Source of the DNA: an uncultured Clostridia bacterium
Lineage (GTDB): Bacteria; Bacillota; Clostridia; TANB77; CAG-508
NCBI GenBank assembly: GCA_947385375.1
Contig: CANDKR010000002.1
Span: forward strand, 62,001-126,000
Direction of reading: 5' to 3'
DNA: 64,000 nt
This document shows, one piece after another, positions 28,891-39,858 of this stretch. The notes beneath the pieces were generated by a model. The model was not told the origin of the DNA. It was given only the letters and a program-made list of their open reading frames with translations, and did no database searches. The translations under genes and the position numbers were made by a program. The first letter of the stretch is position 1. The number at the start of each line of letters is the position of its first letter.

Positions 28891-31443
28891 ATGGCAACTG
28901 CGAAGAAAGCAAATAATGGAGATTTAACAACAAAATTAGATTTTTTAGGCTTAGATTTAGAAGAGATACCAGAATATCTAAGAGACTTTAGCCCATTAAA
29001 TTTTAATACATCAAGACTTAACAATGATAAAGACCATAGGGTATATCGTTATGTTCCTATTGATAAAATTGAAATTCTATTTACTCCTTGCCTAAGAAGT
29101 GATGATATTAAGAAAAAATACTCTGAAGCTGTGCCACTTGGAAAATTCTTTGGTACAGAAGGTGACGAAGAAGATATTGAAAGATATACAACTTTCTTAA
29201 GAGTTATCAATTCAATGTCTATTGCAGATATTGAGAATATGTCTTTATTACAAAAATCACTTGAAAAAACAGAACCTTTTAAGATTAAATATAACAAAGA
29301 TTATTTATGGCAGATATATTATGCACCTAGTACAAATAATTACTTTATGCTAGTTTGTACTAAAGAAGAGACTTTTTCAGAATTTTTATATCTATTAAAG
29401 AAGAAAATAGAATTCTATGAAAGTGGCTCAAAGGTTGCACCATCAATTTTCGTTCCAATTAACTATATAAATTATAGTGAGGAATATTTAAACAGAGACG
29501 AAATAGGAAATATAGAAAGCTATTTATGGCTTTTCACAAAGAATTGGCCATTGATATTTGAAGTATATAACAAGCAAAATGAGATGTCACTTCAAATTGT
29601 TGGCGATACTTATGTATATAATAATGTAAAAAGTACATATAAAATGAAACTTACAAACAAGGAAGAGGCTTTGAAGTTCTATAAACTACTAAAAGCTTTA
29701 TTCATCTTGCAAACAGAGATTAAAGGTAGATTTGTATTTGAGACACAAATTGATAGTAAAAACGGTTTAGAGTTTTATTTTGAAAATATAAGAGTTACTT
29801 ATGAAACTTTAGAGGACTTTATCAAGTTACAACACAAGCTTGCAAGAAAAGCTATTGGGGAAATGAAAGAAAATTGTCAAAAACTTGAAGAAAAGTTAGA
29901 TAAATTAAAAGAGAAAGCTAAGAAAAAAGAAGAAGAATATTTAGAAAAGCAAAAAGAAATTTCTACATATTTAGAATATAAAAAGACTTTCTTCGGGAAA
30001 GTAAAATATTTCTTTAAATCTTCTAATAAAAAAGGTAAAAAACCAGTACAAGAGGAAGAAGTAAAAGAAAAGAAAACCTCTAAGACTATCGAGATTGAGC
30101 CTGCAATGTATAAAATTGATGAAAAACAATTCTATACTATTGAGGATTTAGTAGTTGCTTATTCTGTTAAAGAAAGAGCTGATAAAAAGCAAAAAGATTT
30201 AGAACAAGATACTAAGGCTTTAGAGTTAAAATATGAAAACTTAAAGAGCAAAGTAAGAAACGCAGAGCTATATATTGAAGAAATTGATAAACATAAAAAG
30301 AGTATATTTGAATTTTGGAAATTTGCCAATAAAGACGAAAAACTTAGCCTAGAGATGGGAAATGAAAATGATAAGAAAAAGGAAAATGGAAATATCAAAA
30401 AAGCCTTTGACTTTGAAATGGATTTTGAAACTATGGGTGTAGCTGTTGATAGAATGCAAAGAGTTAAATTCTCTAAAGAAGAAACAGACAGTTTATATAT
30501 AGCAAATACAGAACTTATTGAGATTATCAATTTACTTCGTTCAGGTAAAATGGATAAGCAAAAAATGGAAGCTGCTCTTACATATTTAAAAGCAGAGTTC
30601 AATAAGAATAGATTATATATGGAAAGCGAAGATTATGACATTTTCGGTAACATAGATAATGATAATAGGAAAATAAAATACATAGGCAGTAGAAGCCATA
30701 GAGAAAACGAAAAGAGCAAGTTTAGAATACTTAATATAAATAAGAAGATTGATGTTTTTGATTTTACTGAAAAACTATTAAGCATTGTTTCATACTTAGA
30801 AGGTGCTATTCCTAAAATGACTTCAAAATATGAAATGCCATTATATAAGGTTGTACCTATAACAGATAATATCCATGAAGAAGATTTTTCAATATTTGAT
30901 ATAAATGTTGAAAGTGAGCTTCAAAATTATCAAGACTCAGGCGAAGGGGCAGTAAACCTTATAAAATTAAATTTCAAAGAGAATATGCCATTATTATATT
31001 ATTCAAATATAATTTTCTATGATAATGCAAACCAAACTTTGCCAGAGGGAATGGATTTATCTTCAAATGTATTGGTTGATTGTAAGAAGTTCGACTTTTC
31101 TTTGGTAAACCAAACTAAGTTTAGAACAAATAACTATTTTAATGAGCAAAATAATTTGATATTACCAAAATCAAAAGATATTTTAGTGTATGAATATGAT
31201 GTTACAATAAAGACTGAGGATAAAAAGAAGTCTAAAAAAGAAGAGCCAAAAGAGAAACCTGTAAAAAAAGAAGCTCAAGAAATTTTTGAAGAAGAAATTT
31301 CAGAAGAGTTAATAGAAGAGGTTAAGCCAAAAAGAAAACCATCTAAAAAATTAGAGGAAGATGTAGATCCTATTGAAGAAGTTAAGCCAAAGAAAAGAAA
31401 GAGGACTTTGAAAATGAAAGTCGAGGAGGAAGATGATGAGTAG
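28891..31443 (+). CDS. Large unknown protein with central coiled coil
   Basis: No family is recognised in these 850 residues. ATG 28891 is preceded by AGGAGGAG, so it is preferred over a TTG at 28849. The first 330 residues look like a mixed alpha/beta soluble domain. Residues about 330-500 are Lys/Glu-rich coiled coil. A further globular region follows (with KYIGSRSHRENEKSKFRILN), and the last 90 residues are a low-complexity acidic/basic tail with repeated EEVKPK. There is no signal peptide or membrane helix. It overlaps deoB by 11 bases. A structural or scaffolding role is only a guess from composition. Confidence 0.6.
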   Translation: MATAKKANNGDLTTKLDFLGLDLEEIPEYLRDFSPLNFNTSRLNNDKDHRVYRYVPIDKIEILFTPCLRSDDIKKKYSEAVPLGKFFGTEGDEEDIERYTTFLRVINSMSIADIENMSLLQKSLEKTEPFKIKYNKDYLWQIYYAPSTNNYFMLVCTKEETFSEFLYLLKKKIEFYESGSKVAPSIFVPINYINYSEEYLNRDEIGNIESYLWLFTKNWPLIFEVYNKQNEMSLQIVGDTYVYNNVKSTYKMKLTNKEEALKFYKLLKALFILQTEIKGRFVFETQIDSKNGLEFYFENIRVTYETLEDFIKLQHKLARKAIGEMKENCQKLEEKLDKLKEKAKKKEEEYLEKQKEISTYLEYKKTFFGKVKYFFKSSNKKGKKPVQEEEVKEKKTSKTIEIEPAMYKIDEKQFYTIEDLVVAYSVKERADKKQKDLEQDTKALELKYENLKSKVRNAELYIEEIDKHKKSIFEFWKFANKDEKLSLEMGNENDKKKENGNIKKAFDFEMDFETMGVAVDRMQRVKFSKEETDSLYIANTELIEIINLLRSGKMDKQKMEAALTYLKAEFNKNRLYMESEDYDIFGNIDNDNRKIKYIGSRSHRENEKSKFRILNINKKIDVFDFTEKLLSIVSYLEGAIPKMTSKYEMPLYKVVPITDNIHEEDFSIFDINVESELQNYQDSGEGAVNLIKLNFKENMPLLYYSNIIFYDNANQTLPEGMDLSSNVLVDCKKFDFSLVNQTKFRTNNYFNEQNNLILPKSKDILVYEYDVTIKTEDKKKSKKEEPKEKPVKKEAQEIFEEEISEELIEEVKPKRKPSKKLEEDVDPIEEVKPKKRKRTLKMKVEEEDDE

Positions 31444-32611
31444 AGTTAACATTATTGTTTTAGATAGCTTTGGAGTAGGAGAGTTACCAGATGCAAACGT
31501 TTATGGTGATGTAGGAAGTGATACTTTAGGTGCTATTTATAAAGCAACTACTTTAAACATACCTAATATGAAAAAACTAGGTTTATATAATATAACTGGT
31601 GTTTCAATTCCAGAAAAAGAAGACCATTGTATAGGAAGTTTTGGAAAGGCAGCAGAAAAATCACAAGGTAAAAATAGTCCAGTAGGACACTGGGAAATGT
31701 CAGGATATGTAAAAGAAGTAGGATTTACTACATACCCAAATGCTTTTCCACAGGAGCTTTTAGATGAAATAGCTAAAAGAGCAAATTTGCCAGGATTTTG
31801 TTGTAACAAAGTTGGTTCAGGAACAGCACTATTAAAAGAATATGGAGAAGAAATAATTGGTACTGGTAAACCAATGGTGTATACTTCAGCAGATAGCGTT
31901 TTCCAAATTGCAGCACATGAAGATTATATATCAGTAGATAGATTATATGAAATATGCAATATTTCAAGAGAAGTTATTGATGAAAAGGGATATAATATCG
32001 GAACAGTTATAGCTAGACCTTTTGTTGGAGATAATCCTGAAAACTTCAAAAGAACATATAACAGGAAAGATTTTGAAGCTACTGATTTTGGAAGAACAAT
32101 GCTTGATGTGTTTACAGACAATGGAAAGAAAGTCTTAGCAATTGGTAAGATAGAAGACTTGTTTTCAGGAAGAGGTATTACAAGAGCAATACATACAAAC
32201 GGAAATACAGATGGAATTGCGAAGAATATAGAAGCTTTAAAATCAGCAGAAGAGGACCTTATATTTATTAATTTAGTTGATTATGATATGCTTTATGGAC
32301 ATAGAAATGACCCGGTAGGATATGCTAGGGCTTTAGAAGAATTTGATGGTAAGCTTCCTGAAATAATGAGTTTACTTAGAGATGATGACATACTTATAAT
32401 TACCGCAGATCATGGCTGTGACCCAGTTACACCATCAACAGACCATTCAAGAGAGTATATACCAATTTTAATATATGGAAAAAACATCAAAGAAAATGTT
32501 AACATAGGTATACGTGATACTTATGCAGATATTTCTGCTACAATACTTGATATATATGGCTTTGAAAAATTGCCTTATGGAACAAGTTTTAAAGATATGA
32601 TAATAAAATAA
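31433..32611 (+). CDS. deoB: Phosphopentomutase
   Basis: DeoB interconverts ribose/deoxyribose 1- and 5-phosphates in nucleoside salvage. The 392 residues match the alkaline-phosphatase fold: VLDSFGVGELPDA with metal Asp, the phospho-acceptor Thr region in NVYGDVGSDTLGAI, GKNSPVGHWEMSG, and the metal site ITADHGCDPVTPSTDHSREYIP. GAGGAGGA precedes the start, overlapping the end of the upstream gene, so the two are translationally coupled. Confidence 0.95.
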   Translation: MMSRVNIIVLDSFGVGELPDANVYGDVGSDTLGAIYKATTLNIPNMKKLGLYNITGVSIPEKEDHCIGSFGKAAEKSQGKNSPVGHWEMSGYVKEVGFTTYPNAFPQELLDEIAKRANLPGFCCNKVGSGTALLKEYGEEIIGTGKPMVYTSADSVFQIAAHEDYISVDRLYEICNISREVIDEKGYNIGTVIARPFVGDNPENFKRTYNRKDFEATDFGRTMLDVFTDNGKKVLAIGKIEDLFSGRGITRAIHTNGNTDGIAKNIEALKSAEEDLIFINLVDYDMLYGHRNDPVGYARALEEFDGKLPEIMSLLRDDDILIITADHGCDPVTPSTDHSREYIPILIYGKNIKENVNIGIRDTYADISATILDIYGFEKLPYGTSFKDMIIK

Positions 32612-32637
32612 AATCCGTTATAAAACGGATTTTTTAT
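32611..32637. terminator. Bidirectional terminator
   Basis: AAATCCGTT/AACGGATTT with A and T runs on either side, between the converging deoB and pseudouridine synthase genes. Confidence 0.85.
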
Positions 32638-33512
32638 ATTCTAATCAAATTTTGTATATCTTGTGGTAAGGGTGCTTCTAAAGTTAAAGATTTTTTAGTG
32701 ATTGGGTGTATGAAAGTTACTTTTTGAGCATGCAAAGCTTGGCGTGAAATTAAGTCAGAAGCAGTACCATATAAAGTGTCACCTAAGATAGAGTGACCTA
32801 TGTACTTGCTATGTACTCGTAACTGATGTGTACGCCCAGTTTCTAAAGTGTATTTAACGGCACAATAATTTTCAAAATTTTTAATAAGTTCAAAATGAGA
32901 GATTGCGGTTTCGCCATCTTCTGAAATTTCTCTTTCCATAATGCTTCCAGCTTTTCTTGATATTGGCGCATTTATTGTTCCTTTAGTTTTGTTTAAATTT
33001 CCATCTAAAATAGCAATATATTCTTTCTTAAAAGTATTATTTTTCATTTGTCTTACAAGCATTTCTTGTATATACTCATGCTTTGCAAATATAACAATAC
33101 CAGAAGTGTCTTTATCTAATCTGTTTACAGGTCTTATTTTCTTATTTAAACCTATTGAATTAAAATAATATTTTACTCCGTTTGACAAGCTATTTTCATA
33201 GTGATTACAAGAAGGGTGTACAGGGATACCAGCAGGTTTGTTTATAACTAAAAAGTAATCATCTTTAAAAATTATGTTTAAATCCATTTTAGTTGGAACG
33301 ATATTATCAGAAGCTTCATCAAAATTCATATCAAGTTTAATAACATCTCCAATTTTTACTTTTTCTGTAACATAAACAGGTTTTCCATTTAAAAAGATAC
33401 GTTTTTCTCTTTTTAATTTAACAAGTAATCTATCTGAAATTTGAAATTGTGATTTTATTATTTCTTTTACATTAAAAAATTGATTGTCTTTTACTTTAAA
33501 CTCTAATTCCAT
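32634..33512 (-). CDS. RluA-family pseudouridine synthase
   Basis: The 292-residue enzyme isomerises uridine in RNA. An N-terminal S4-like region (FNVKEIIKSQF, KREKRIFLNG) precedes the catalytic domain with INKPAGIPVHPS, the active-site motif RPVNRLDKDTSG (Asp nucleophile), RQMKNNTFKKEY and TGRTHQLRVH. The target, tRNA or rRNA, cannot be decided from sequence. AAAGGA precedes the ATG. It is a monocistronic minus-strand gene. Confidence 0.9.
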   Translation of the reverse strand: MELEFKVKDNQFFNVKEIIKSQFQISDRLLVKLKREKRIFLNGKPVYVTEKVKIGDVIKLDMNFDEASDNIVPTKMDLNIIFKDDYFLVINKPAGIPVHPSCNHYENSLSNGVKYYFNSIGLNKKIRPVNRLDKDTSGIVIFAKHEYIQEMLVRQMKNNTFKKEYIAILDGNLNKTKGTINAPISRKAGSIMEREISEDGETAISHFELIKNFENYCAVKYTLETGRTHQLRVHSKYIGHSILGDTLYGTASDLISRQALHAQKVTFIHPITKKSLTLEAPLPQDIQNLIRI

Positions 33513-33690
33513 ATATAATATTTTCCTTTAATTTTTATATACTGTATTGTAACACATATTTACCTAAAAAAGCAAAAAAGAAAAATAATGTTATAAAAAA
33601 TAAAAAAGAAGTAGTAAAAAAATATTTTGTATGATAAAATATATACATAATAAAAATGACAGAAATAATAGAAAAAACTAGAAAAATTGC

Positions 33691-33719
33691 TTGATTTTTG
33701 GACTTAGATGTTATATAAT
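33691..33719 (+). promoter_or_regulatory. Sigma-A promoter of guaB
   Basis: TTGATT, 17 bases, TATAAT. The preceding 33513-33690 is A-rich intergenic DNA with nothing else I can support. Confidence 0.75.
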
Positions 33720-33757
33720 ATCAAGAATATATAAATTATTAAAGGAGGGATTATCAA

Positions 33758-35266
33758 ATGGCTAAAATTATAGGAGATGTATCAAGAACATTTAGTGAGT
33801 TTTTACTATTACCAAACTTAACAGATGAAAGATGTATACCTAGCAATGTTAGTTTAAAAACACCATTAGTAAAATTTAGAAAAGGAGAAGAACCAAAATA
33901 TACTGCGAACGTTCCTTTCGTTTCTGCAATAATGCAAGCTGTTTCAGGAGAACAAATGGCAATCGCACTTGCACGTGAAGGTGGATGTTCTTTTATTTTT
34001 GGTTCACAATCAATTGAGTCACAAGCTCAAATGGTTAAGAATGTAAAAAGACATAAAGCAGGTTTTATAGACAGTGATTCAAATGTAAAAAGTGGAACAC
34101 CACTTCGTGATGTAATTGCAATGATTGAAAAAACAGGACATTCAACAGTAACAATTACAGAAGATGGTAGTGCAAATGGAAAATTTTTAGGCTTAGTTAC
34201 AGATAAGGATTATAGAATTTCAAGAGCTGATTTAGATGCACCAATAGATACTTTTATGAGACCTATTAATGAAGTTGTTTGTGCTAGAAAAGGAATAAGT
34301 TTAACAGAAGCAAATGATATGATTTGGGAACATAAAATCAGTTGTTTACCAGTATTAGACGAAAATGATAACTTAGAGCATTTAGTATTTAGAAAAGACT
34401 ATGAAGATAAGAAAAATAATCCCGAATCTTTATTAGACGAGAATAAAAGATATGTTGTAGGTGCAGGTATCAACACAAGAGATTATGAAGAAAGAATTCC
34501 AGCATTAGTTGAAGCTGGAGTTGATATGGTTTGTATGGACTCTTCAGATGGATATTCTGTATGGCAAAAAAACACTATTGATTGGGTACGTGCTCATTAT
34601 GGTGATAGTGTAAAAATAGGAGCTGGAAATGTTGTTGATAAAGAAGGGTTCTATTATTTAGCAGAAGCTGGAGCTGATTTCATTAAAGTTGGTGTTGGTG
34701 GAGGTTCAATTTGTATCACTCGTGAGACAAAAGGTATTGGACGTGGACAAGCTAGCGCTTTAATGGATGTTATTGAAGCAAGAAACGAATATTATGAAAG
34801 AACAGGAATATATATCCCAGTATGTTCTGATGGTGGTATCGTACACGATTATCATATTACTCTATCATTAGCAATGGGAGCAGATTTTGTTATGATGGGT
34901 AGATATTTTGCTAGATTTGACGAAAGCCCTACAAAAGTTGTTAAGAGAAATGGTACTTTCGTAAAAGAATATTGGGGCGAAGGTTCAAATAGAGCTAGAA
35001 ACTGGCAAAGATATGATTTAGGAGAGAACAAAAATAAATTAAGCTTTGAAGAAGGTGTTGACTCATACATACCTTATGCAGGACCTTTAAAAGATAACTT
35101 AGCAGTTACAGTAAGTAAAATAAAATCTACAATGTGCAATTGTGGTGCTGTAACAATACCAGAGTTACAAGAAAAAGCAAGACTTACACTTGTATCTAGT
35201 GTTAGTATTAAAGAGGGCGGAGCTCATGATGTTATGCTTAAAGATATTGAAAGCTCAAATCATTAG
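33758..35266 (+). CDS. guaB: IMP dehydrogenase
   Basis: The enzyme oxidises IMP to XMP, the entry to guanine nucleotides. The 502 residues contain the N-terminal barrel part, a CBS pair (about 100-215), [17 protein letters not shown], the catalytic loop [13 protein letters not shown] with Cys319, CSDGGIVHD for phosphate binding and [12 protein letters not shown]. The sequence is closer to the less common IMPDH subclass beginning [18 protein letters not shown], but all key residues are present. guaA follows after a 122-bp repeat. Confidence 0.92.
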   Translation: MAKIIGDVSRTFSEFLLLPNLTDERCIPSNVSLKTPLVKFRKGEEPKYTANVPFVSAIMQAVSGEQMAIALAREGGCSFIFGSQSIESQAQMVKNVKRHKAGFIDSDSNVKSGTPLRDVIAMIEKTGHSTVTITEDGSANGKFLGLVTDKDYRISRADLDAPIDTFMRPINEVVCARKGISLTEANDMIWEHKISCLPVLDENDNLEHLVFRKDYEDKKNNPESLLDENKRYVVGAGINTRDYEERIPALVEAGVDMVCMDSSDGYSVWQKNTIDWVRAHYGDSVKIGAGNVVDKEGFYYLAEAGADFIKVGVGGGSICITRETKGIGRGQASALMDVIEARNEYYERTGIYIPVCSDGGIVHDYHITLSLAMGADFVMMGRYFARFDESPTKVVKRNGTFVKEYWGEGSNRARNWQRYDLGENKNKLSFEEGVDSYIPYAGPLKDNLAVTVSKIKSTMCNCGAVTIPELQEKARLTLVSSVSIKEGGAHDVMLKDIESSNH

Positions 35267-35273
35267 TAAAATC

Positions 35274-35395
35274 GTTTGAAAAATGAGCGTCGTCTTGGTT
35301 CGTTGCTACTCATTCAAAAACGAATCAACGCACCTTAGTACGCCTCATCGTTATTTGAATTCGTGCGCCTGCCAATACTCGCTTCTTTTTCAAAC
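35274..35395 (+). repeat. 122-bp interspersed element, copy 2
   Basis: Homologous to 16519-16640 with the same length and no gaps. The outer arms are GTTTGAAAAATGAGC and GCTTCTTTTTCAAAC. It lies eight bases after the guaB stop, again immediately behind a coding gene on the same strand orientation. Confidence 0.8.
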
Positions 35396-35447
35396 TTAGA
35401 ATATAGCTGTAATAAAATATAAAATAAACCTTAGAAGGAAGGTATTT

Positions 35448-36983
35448 ATGAAAGAAGAAGAAAAAATTTTAATAATCGATTTTTATGGTCAATATAATCA
35501 ATTAATTGCAAGACGTGTTAGAGAATGCAATGTATATTCTGAAATTGTACCATATAATACACCAGCTGAGAAAATAAAGGAAATGAATCCAAAAGGACTA
35601 ATTTTTACAGGAAGCGCTGCGAGTGTATATGCTGAAAATTCTCCAAAATGTGATCCTGAAATTTTTAATTTAGGAATTCCAGTACTTGGTATTTGTTATG
35701 GAATGCAACTTATGACATATAATTTTAGTGGAGAAGTACAAAAAGCAGATAAACGTGAATATGGTGTTATGAAGGTTAATATTAAAAACTCTTCAAAATT
35801 ATTTGCTGGTTTTGGTGATACAAATAACTTCTTAATGACACACGGAGACTTTGTTTCAAAGCTTCCAGAAGGCTTTGAAAACATAGCAAGCACAGAGGAT
35901 TGTCCAAATGCAGGTATGCAAAATGAGGAAAAACGTTTATATGGTATACAATTCCACCCAGAAGTTAATAATTCTGAAAATGGAACACAAGTTATTAGAA
36001 ATTTTGTATATAATATATGTGGATGTACAGGTACTTGGAAAATGAGTGCTTTTGCAGAAGAAACAATACAAAATATAAAAGAAAAAGTTGGAGATAAAAA
36101 AGCTCTATGCGCATTATCAGGAGGAGTAGATTCTTCTGTTGCTGCAACTTTAATGAGTAGAGCTATCGGTAAAAACTTAACTTGCATATTTGTAGACCAT
36201 GGTTTACTTAGAAAAAATGAAGCAGATGAAGTAGAGGCTGTTTTTGCAAATTCAGAAGTAAATTTTGTTAGAGTAGATGCAAAAGATAGATTCTTAGGAA
36301 AACTTGCTGGAGTTACAGAGCCAGAAAGAAAGAGAAAAATAATTGGTGAAGAATTTATTAGAGTATTCGAAGAAGAAGCTAAAAAAATAGGCACAGTTGA
36401 TTTCTTAGTTCAAGGTACTATCTATCCAGACGTTATCGAAAGTGGTGTTGGAGTAGGTGCTACAATCAAGAGCCATCACAATGTAGGAGGGCTTCCAGAC
36501 TATGTTGACTTCAAAGAAATAATTGAGCCACTTCGTGACTTATTTAAAGATGAAGTAAGAAAAGTTGGACTAGAACTTGGTTTACCAGAGTATTTAGTTT
36601 ATCGTCAACCATTCCCAGGACCAGGATTAGCAATTAGGGTTATTGGAGAAATAACAGATGATAAATTAACAATTTTAAAAGATGCAGATTATATATTTAG
36701 AGAAGAAATCGCAAAAGCAGGTCTTGATAAGAGTATCAACCAATATTTTGCAGTACTTACAAATTTAAAAAGTGTTGGAGTAATGGGAGATGAAAGAACT
36801 TATGATTATACAGTTGCATTAAGAGCTGTTACAACAACAGACTTTATGACAGCTGAATGGAGCAAAATTCCTTTTGAAGTTCTTGAAACAGTTTCTAGTA
36901 GAATTGTAAATGAAGTAAAACATGTAAATAGAGTCGTTTACGATATTACTGGCAAACCACCAGCAACTATCGAATGGGAATAG
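35448..36983 (+). CDS. guaA: GMP synthase (glutamine-hydrolysing)
   Basis: GuaA aminates XMP to GMP. The 511 residues comprise a class I glutamine amidotransferase domain (GICYGMQL with Cys83, then FHPEV), an ATP-pyrophosphatase domain with the P-loop SGGVDSSV, and the C-terminal dimerisation domain ending [19 protein letters not shown] precedes ATG. With guaB it forms the guanine branch. ymdB follows 12 bases later. Confidence 0.97.
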   Translation: MKEEEKILIIDFYGQYNQLIARRVRECNVYSEIVPYNTPAEKIKEMNPKGLIFTGSAASVYAENSPKCDPEIFNLGIPVLGICYGMQLMTYNFSGEVQKADKREYGVMKVNIKNSSKLFAGFGDTNNFLMTHGDFVSKLPEGFENIASTEDCPNAGMQNEEKRLYGIQFHPEVNNSENGTQVIRNFVYNICGCTGTWKMSAFAEETIQNIKEKVGDKKALCALSGGVDSSVAATLMSRAIGKNLTCIFVDHGLLRKNEADEVEAVFANSEVNFVRVDAKDRFLGKLAGVTEPERKRKIIGEEFIRVFEEEAKKIGTVDFLVQGTIYPDVIESGVGVGATIKSHHNVGGLPDYVDFKEIIEPLRDLFKDEVRKVGLELGLPEYLVYRQPFPGPGLAIRVIGEITDDKLTILKDADYIFREEIAKAGLDKSINQYFAVLTNLKSVGVMGDERTYDYTVALRAVTTTDFMTAEWSKIPFEVLETVSSRIVNEVKHVNRVVYDITGKPPATIEWE

Positions 36984-36995
36984 GAGGAGACTAAT

Positions 36996-37769
36996 TTGAA
37001 AATTTTGGCAGTAGGAGATATTGTAGGCAAAACAGGAGTACAAAGCCTTAAGAGTAATCTTCCTAAAATTATTACTGACAATAAAATAGATTTCGTTATA
37101 GTAAATGGAGAGAATGCAGCAGATGGAATGGGACTTACAGAAAAGCTATACAAAGAAATCTTAGGTTGCAAAGTTGATGTAGTAACTATGGGAAATCATA
37201 CTTGGGCTAAAAAGGATATCTTTGGTTTTATAGATGATCAGCAGATTATAAGACCAGCAAATTATCCAAGTAATAATCCGGGAAAAGGATACAGAATTTT
37301 TAAATGTAAAGATAAGAACATAGCAGTTATCAATCTAATAGGCAGAGTTACAATGCCAGTGCTATCTGAAAATCCTTTTTTAGAAGCAAGAAATATCATT
37401 GATAAAATAAAAGATATTGCTGATATTATTGTAATTGATTTTCATGCAGAGGCGACTGCTGAAAAAATTGCTTTAAGTTATTACTTAGAAGGTGACGCAA
37501 CTATTGTTTTTGGAACACATACACATGTACAAACAGCAGATGAACAGATACTAGAAAATGGTACAGCATATATTACTGATATTGGAATGACAGGTCCTAA
37601 ATATTCAGTAATTGGAATGGAGCCAAAAGCGTCAATAAAACGATTTGAAACGTCATTACCAGAAAAGTATAGGGTAGCAGAAGGAAATGCGATTTTTAAT
37701 GGTGTTATATTCGAAATAGATGATATGACAAATGAAGCAATAGGTATTGAAAGAATTAATATAAGATAA
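36996..37769 (+). CDS. ymdB: YmdB-family metallophosphoesterase
   Basis: The 257-residue dimetal phosphodiesterase, known in Bacillus to hydrolyse 2',3'-cyclic nucleotides and affect biofilm formation, has VGDIVGKTG, NGENAADG, MGNHTW, DFHAEATAEK and GTHTHVQTAD, giving the full set of metal ligands. The start is TTG 36996, preceded by TAGGAGGAG. It follows guaA closely and ends in a terminator. Confidence 0.92.
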   Translation: MKILAVGDIVGKTGVQSLKSNLPKIITDNKIDFVIVNGENAADGMGLTEKLYKEILGCKVDVVTMGNHTWAKKDIFGFIDDQQIIRPANYPSNNPGKGYRIFKCKDKNIAVINLIGRVTMPVLSENPFLEARNIIDKIKDIADIIVIDFHAEATAEKIALSYYLEGDATIVFGTHTHVQTADEQILENGTAYITDIGMTGPKYSVIGMEPKASIKRFETSLPEKYRVAEGNAIFNGVIFEIDDMTNEAIGIERINIR

Positions 37770-37773
37770 GAAG

Positions 37774-37801
37774 AAAGAGCTTACTTAAAATAAGCTCTTT
37801 T
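37774..37801 (+). terminator. Rho-independent terminator
   Basis: AAAGAGCTTA/TAAGCTCTTT stem with TTTT. Confidence 0.8.
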
Positions 37802-37923
37802 AGTTTGTCGAAAAATAGCGTACAAAAAAACAAATTTTTTACTAATAGATATTGAAAAAAAGATACTTTTGGTATATATTTAATTTTGATATTAAATATA
37901 TGCAAATGAAAGGAAGTATAGAA

Positions 37924-38526
37924 ATGATAGAAAATAGTTTAGTACCTTATGTTATAGAGCAAACAAGTAGAGGAGAAAGATCTTACGATATCTTTTCAAG
38001 ATTATTAAAAGATAGAATTATATTTTTAGCAGAAGATGTTAATCCAGCGTCTGCAAGCTTAGTTGTAGCACAATTATTATTTTTAGAGTCAGAAGACCCA
38101 GATAAAGAAATTCACTTATATATCAATAGTCCTGGAGGATCTATTACAGACGGAATGGCAATTGTTGATACAATTAACTATATCAAATGTCCAGTATCTA
38201 CAATTTGTGTAGGAATGGCAGCAAGTATGGGAGCAGTGCTTTTAGCTTCAGGTGAAAAAGGTAAGAGATATGCTACACCAAATGCAGAGATTTTAATTCA
38301 CCAACCATTAATCGGTGGTGGCGGAATTTCAGGACAAACAACAGAGATTAAAATTCATGCAGACCATATGGTTAGAACAAGAGAGAAATTAAATAAATTA
38401 TTAAGCGAGAGAACAGGTCAAAATTTAGAAACAATCGAAAGAGATACAGAAAGAGATAACTATATGACAGCACAGCAAGCTTTAGAATATGGCTTGATTG
38501 ACGCTATAATGGATAAAAGAAATTAA
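37924..38526 (+). CDS. clpP: ATP-dependent Clp protease proteolytic subunit
   Basis: The 200-residue serine peptidase forms the double-ring chamber used by ClpX. Catalytic Ser101 lies in GMAASMGA and His126 in ILIHQPL; the Asp is in the RDTERDN region. The conserved N-terminus [14 protein letters not shown] follows ATG 37924, which has AAAGGAAG upstream; the longer frame from 37852 adds 24 atypical residues and is rejected. clpX follows 13 bases downstream. Confidence 0.96.
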   Translation: MIENSLVPYVIEQTSRGERSYDIFSRLLKDRIIFLAEDVNPASASLVVAQLLFLESEDPDKEIHLYINSPGGSITDGMAIVDTINYIKCPVSTICVGMAASMGAVLLASGEKGKRYATPNAEILIHQPLIGGGGISGQTTEIKIHADHMVRTREKLNKLLSERTGQNLETIERDTERDNYMTAQQALEYGLIDAIMDKRN

Positions 38527-38539
38527 TAAGGAGTAGTAA

Positions 38540-39841
38540 ATGGCAAAAAACGATACCAAAAATGTACGCTGTTCTTTTTGTGGGAAACCTCAAGAAGCAG
38601 TAAAGAAAATAATTGCAGGACCAGGTGTATTTATTTGTGATGAGTGTGTTTCACTTTGTACAGATATAATTGATGAAGAAGTTTTTGATGATGTAGAGTT
38701 AGAAGAAGCATCAGATATGCCAAGTCCAGCAGAAATAAAGAAAGTTTTAGATGAATATGTTATCGGTCAAGAAGAAGCAAAGAAAACACTTTCTGTTGCA
38801 GTATATAACCATTATAAGAGAATAAATAATGCTGAGTTAATAGATGATGTTGAAATACAAAAAAGTAATATATTATTACTTGGTCCAACAGGTTGTGGAA
38901 AAACTTTACTTGCCCAGACACTTGCAAAAATGTTAAATGTACCATTTGCAATAGCTGATGCAACAACACTTACAGAAGCAGGATATGTAGGCGAGGATGT
39001 TGAGAATATTCTTCTAAAATTAATTCAATCAGCTAATTTTGACATTGAGAAAGCTGAGCGTGGAATTATATATATAGATGAGATTGATAAGATTTCTCGT
39101 AAATCTGAAAACCCATCTATTACTAGAGATGTAAGCGGAGAAGGTGTTCAACAAGCATTACTTAAGATTATAGAAGGAACAAAATCTTCTGTACCACCAC
39201 AAGGTGGAAGAAAGCACCCTCATCAAGAGTTCTTACAGATTGACACTACAAATATATTATTTATTTGTGGAGGAGCTTTTGAAGGCTTAGATCAAATTAT
39301 TAAAGATAGACTTGGTAAGAAATCTATTGGCTTTGGTGCATCTATTGAAAGCAAGAAAGATATAAATAGAACAGAAATATTTAAAGAATTATTGCCACAA
39401 GATTTATTAAAATTTGGTATGATACCAGAATTTGTTGGAAGACTTCCAATTATTGCAACTTTAGAAGGCTTGACACGTGAAGCTTTGATAGAGATTGTCA
39501 CAAAGCCAAAAAACGCATTGGTAAAACAGTATAAAAAATTAGTTGAATTAGATGGTGTAGAATTAGAGTTTTCACCAGAAGCATTAGAGCTTATTGTTGA
39601 AAAAGCAATTGAAAGAAATACAGGAGCAAGAGGTTTAAGATCTATCATTGAAGAGATTATGAGAGATGTTATGTATGATATTCCTTCAAATCCTAAAATT
39701 GCAAAATGTACAATAACAAGGGAATGCGTTGAAAATGGCAAAGCACCAGAGATTGTAATTGATGAAAATAAGAAAAAAGAGCCAATGAAAATACACAAAA
39801 AAACAAGTCGTTCAGGTAATAACAGCAAGGAAACAGCATAA
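38540..39841 (+). CDS. clpX: Clp protease ATP-binding subunit ClpX
   Basis: ClpX unfolds substrates and feeds ClpP. The 433 residues have an N-terminal zinc-binding domain (CSFCGK then CDEC), Walker A GPTGCGKT, Walker [11 protein letters not shown], the pore loop GYVGED and a C-terminal sensor-2 region [13 protein letters not shown]. Length and order are typical. It shares an operon with clpP and the next unknown gene. Confidence 0.97.
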   Translation: MAKNDTKNVRCSFCGKPQEAVKKIIAGPGVFICDECVSLCTDIIDEEVFDDVELEEASDMPSPAEIKKVLDEYVIGQEEAKKTLSVAVYNHYKRINNAELIDDVEIQKSNILLLGPTGCGKTLLAQTLAKMLNVPFAIADATTLTEAGYVGEDVENILLKLIQSANFDIEKAERGIIYIDEIDKISRKSENPSITRDVSGEGVQQALLKIIEGTKSSVPPQGGRKHPHQEFLQIDTTNILFICGGAFEGLDQIIKDRLGKKSIGFGASIESKKDINRTEIFKELLPQDLLKFGMIPEFVGRLPIIATLEGLTREALIEIVTKPKNALVKQYKKLVELDGVELEFSPEALELIVEKAIERNTGARGLRSIIEEIMRDVMYDIPSNPKIAKCTITRECVENGKAPEIVIDENKKKEPMKIHKKTSRSGNNSKETA

Positions 39842-39858
39842 TTTAAGGAGATAAACGA

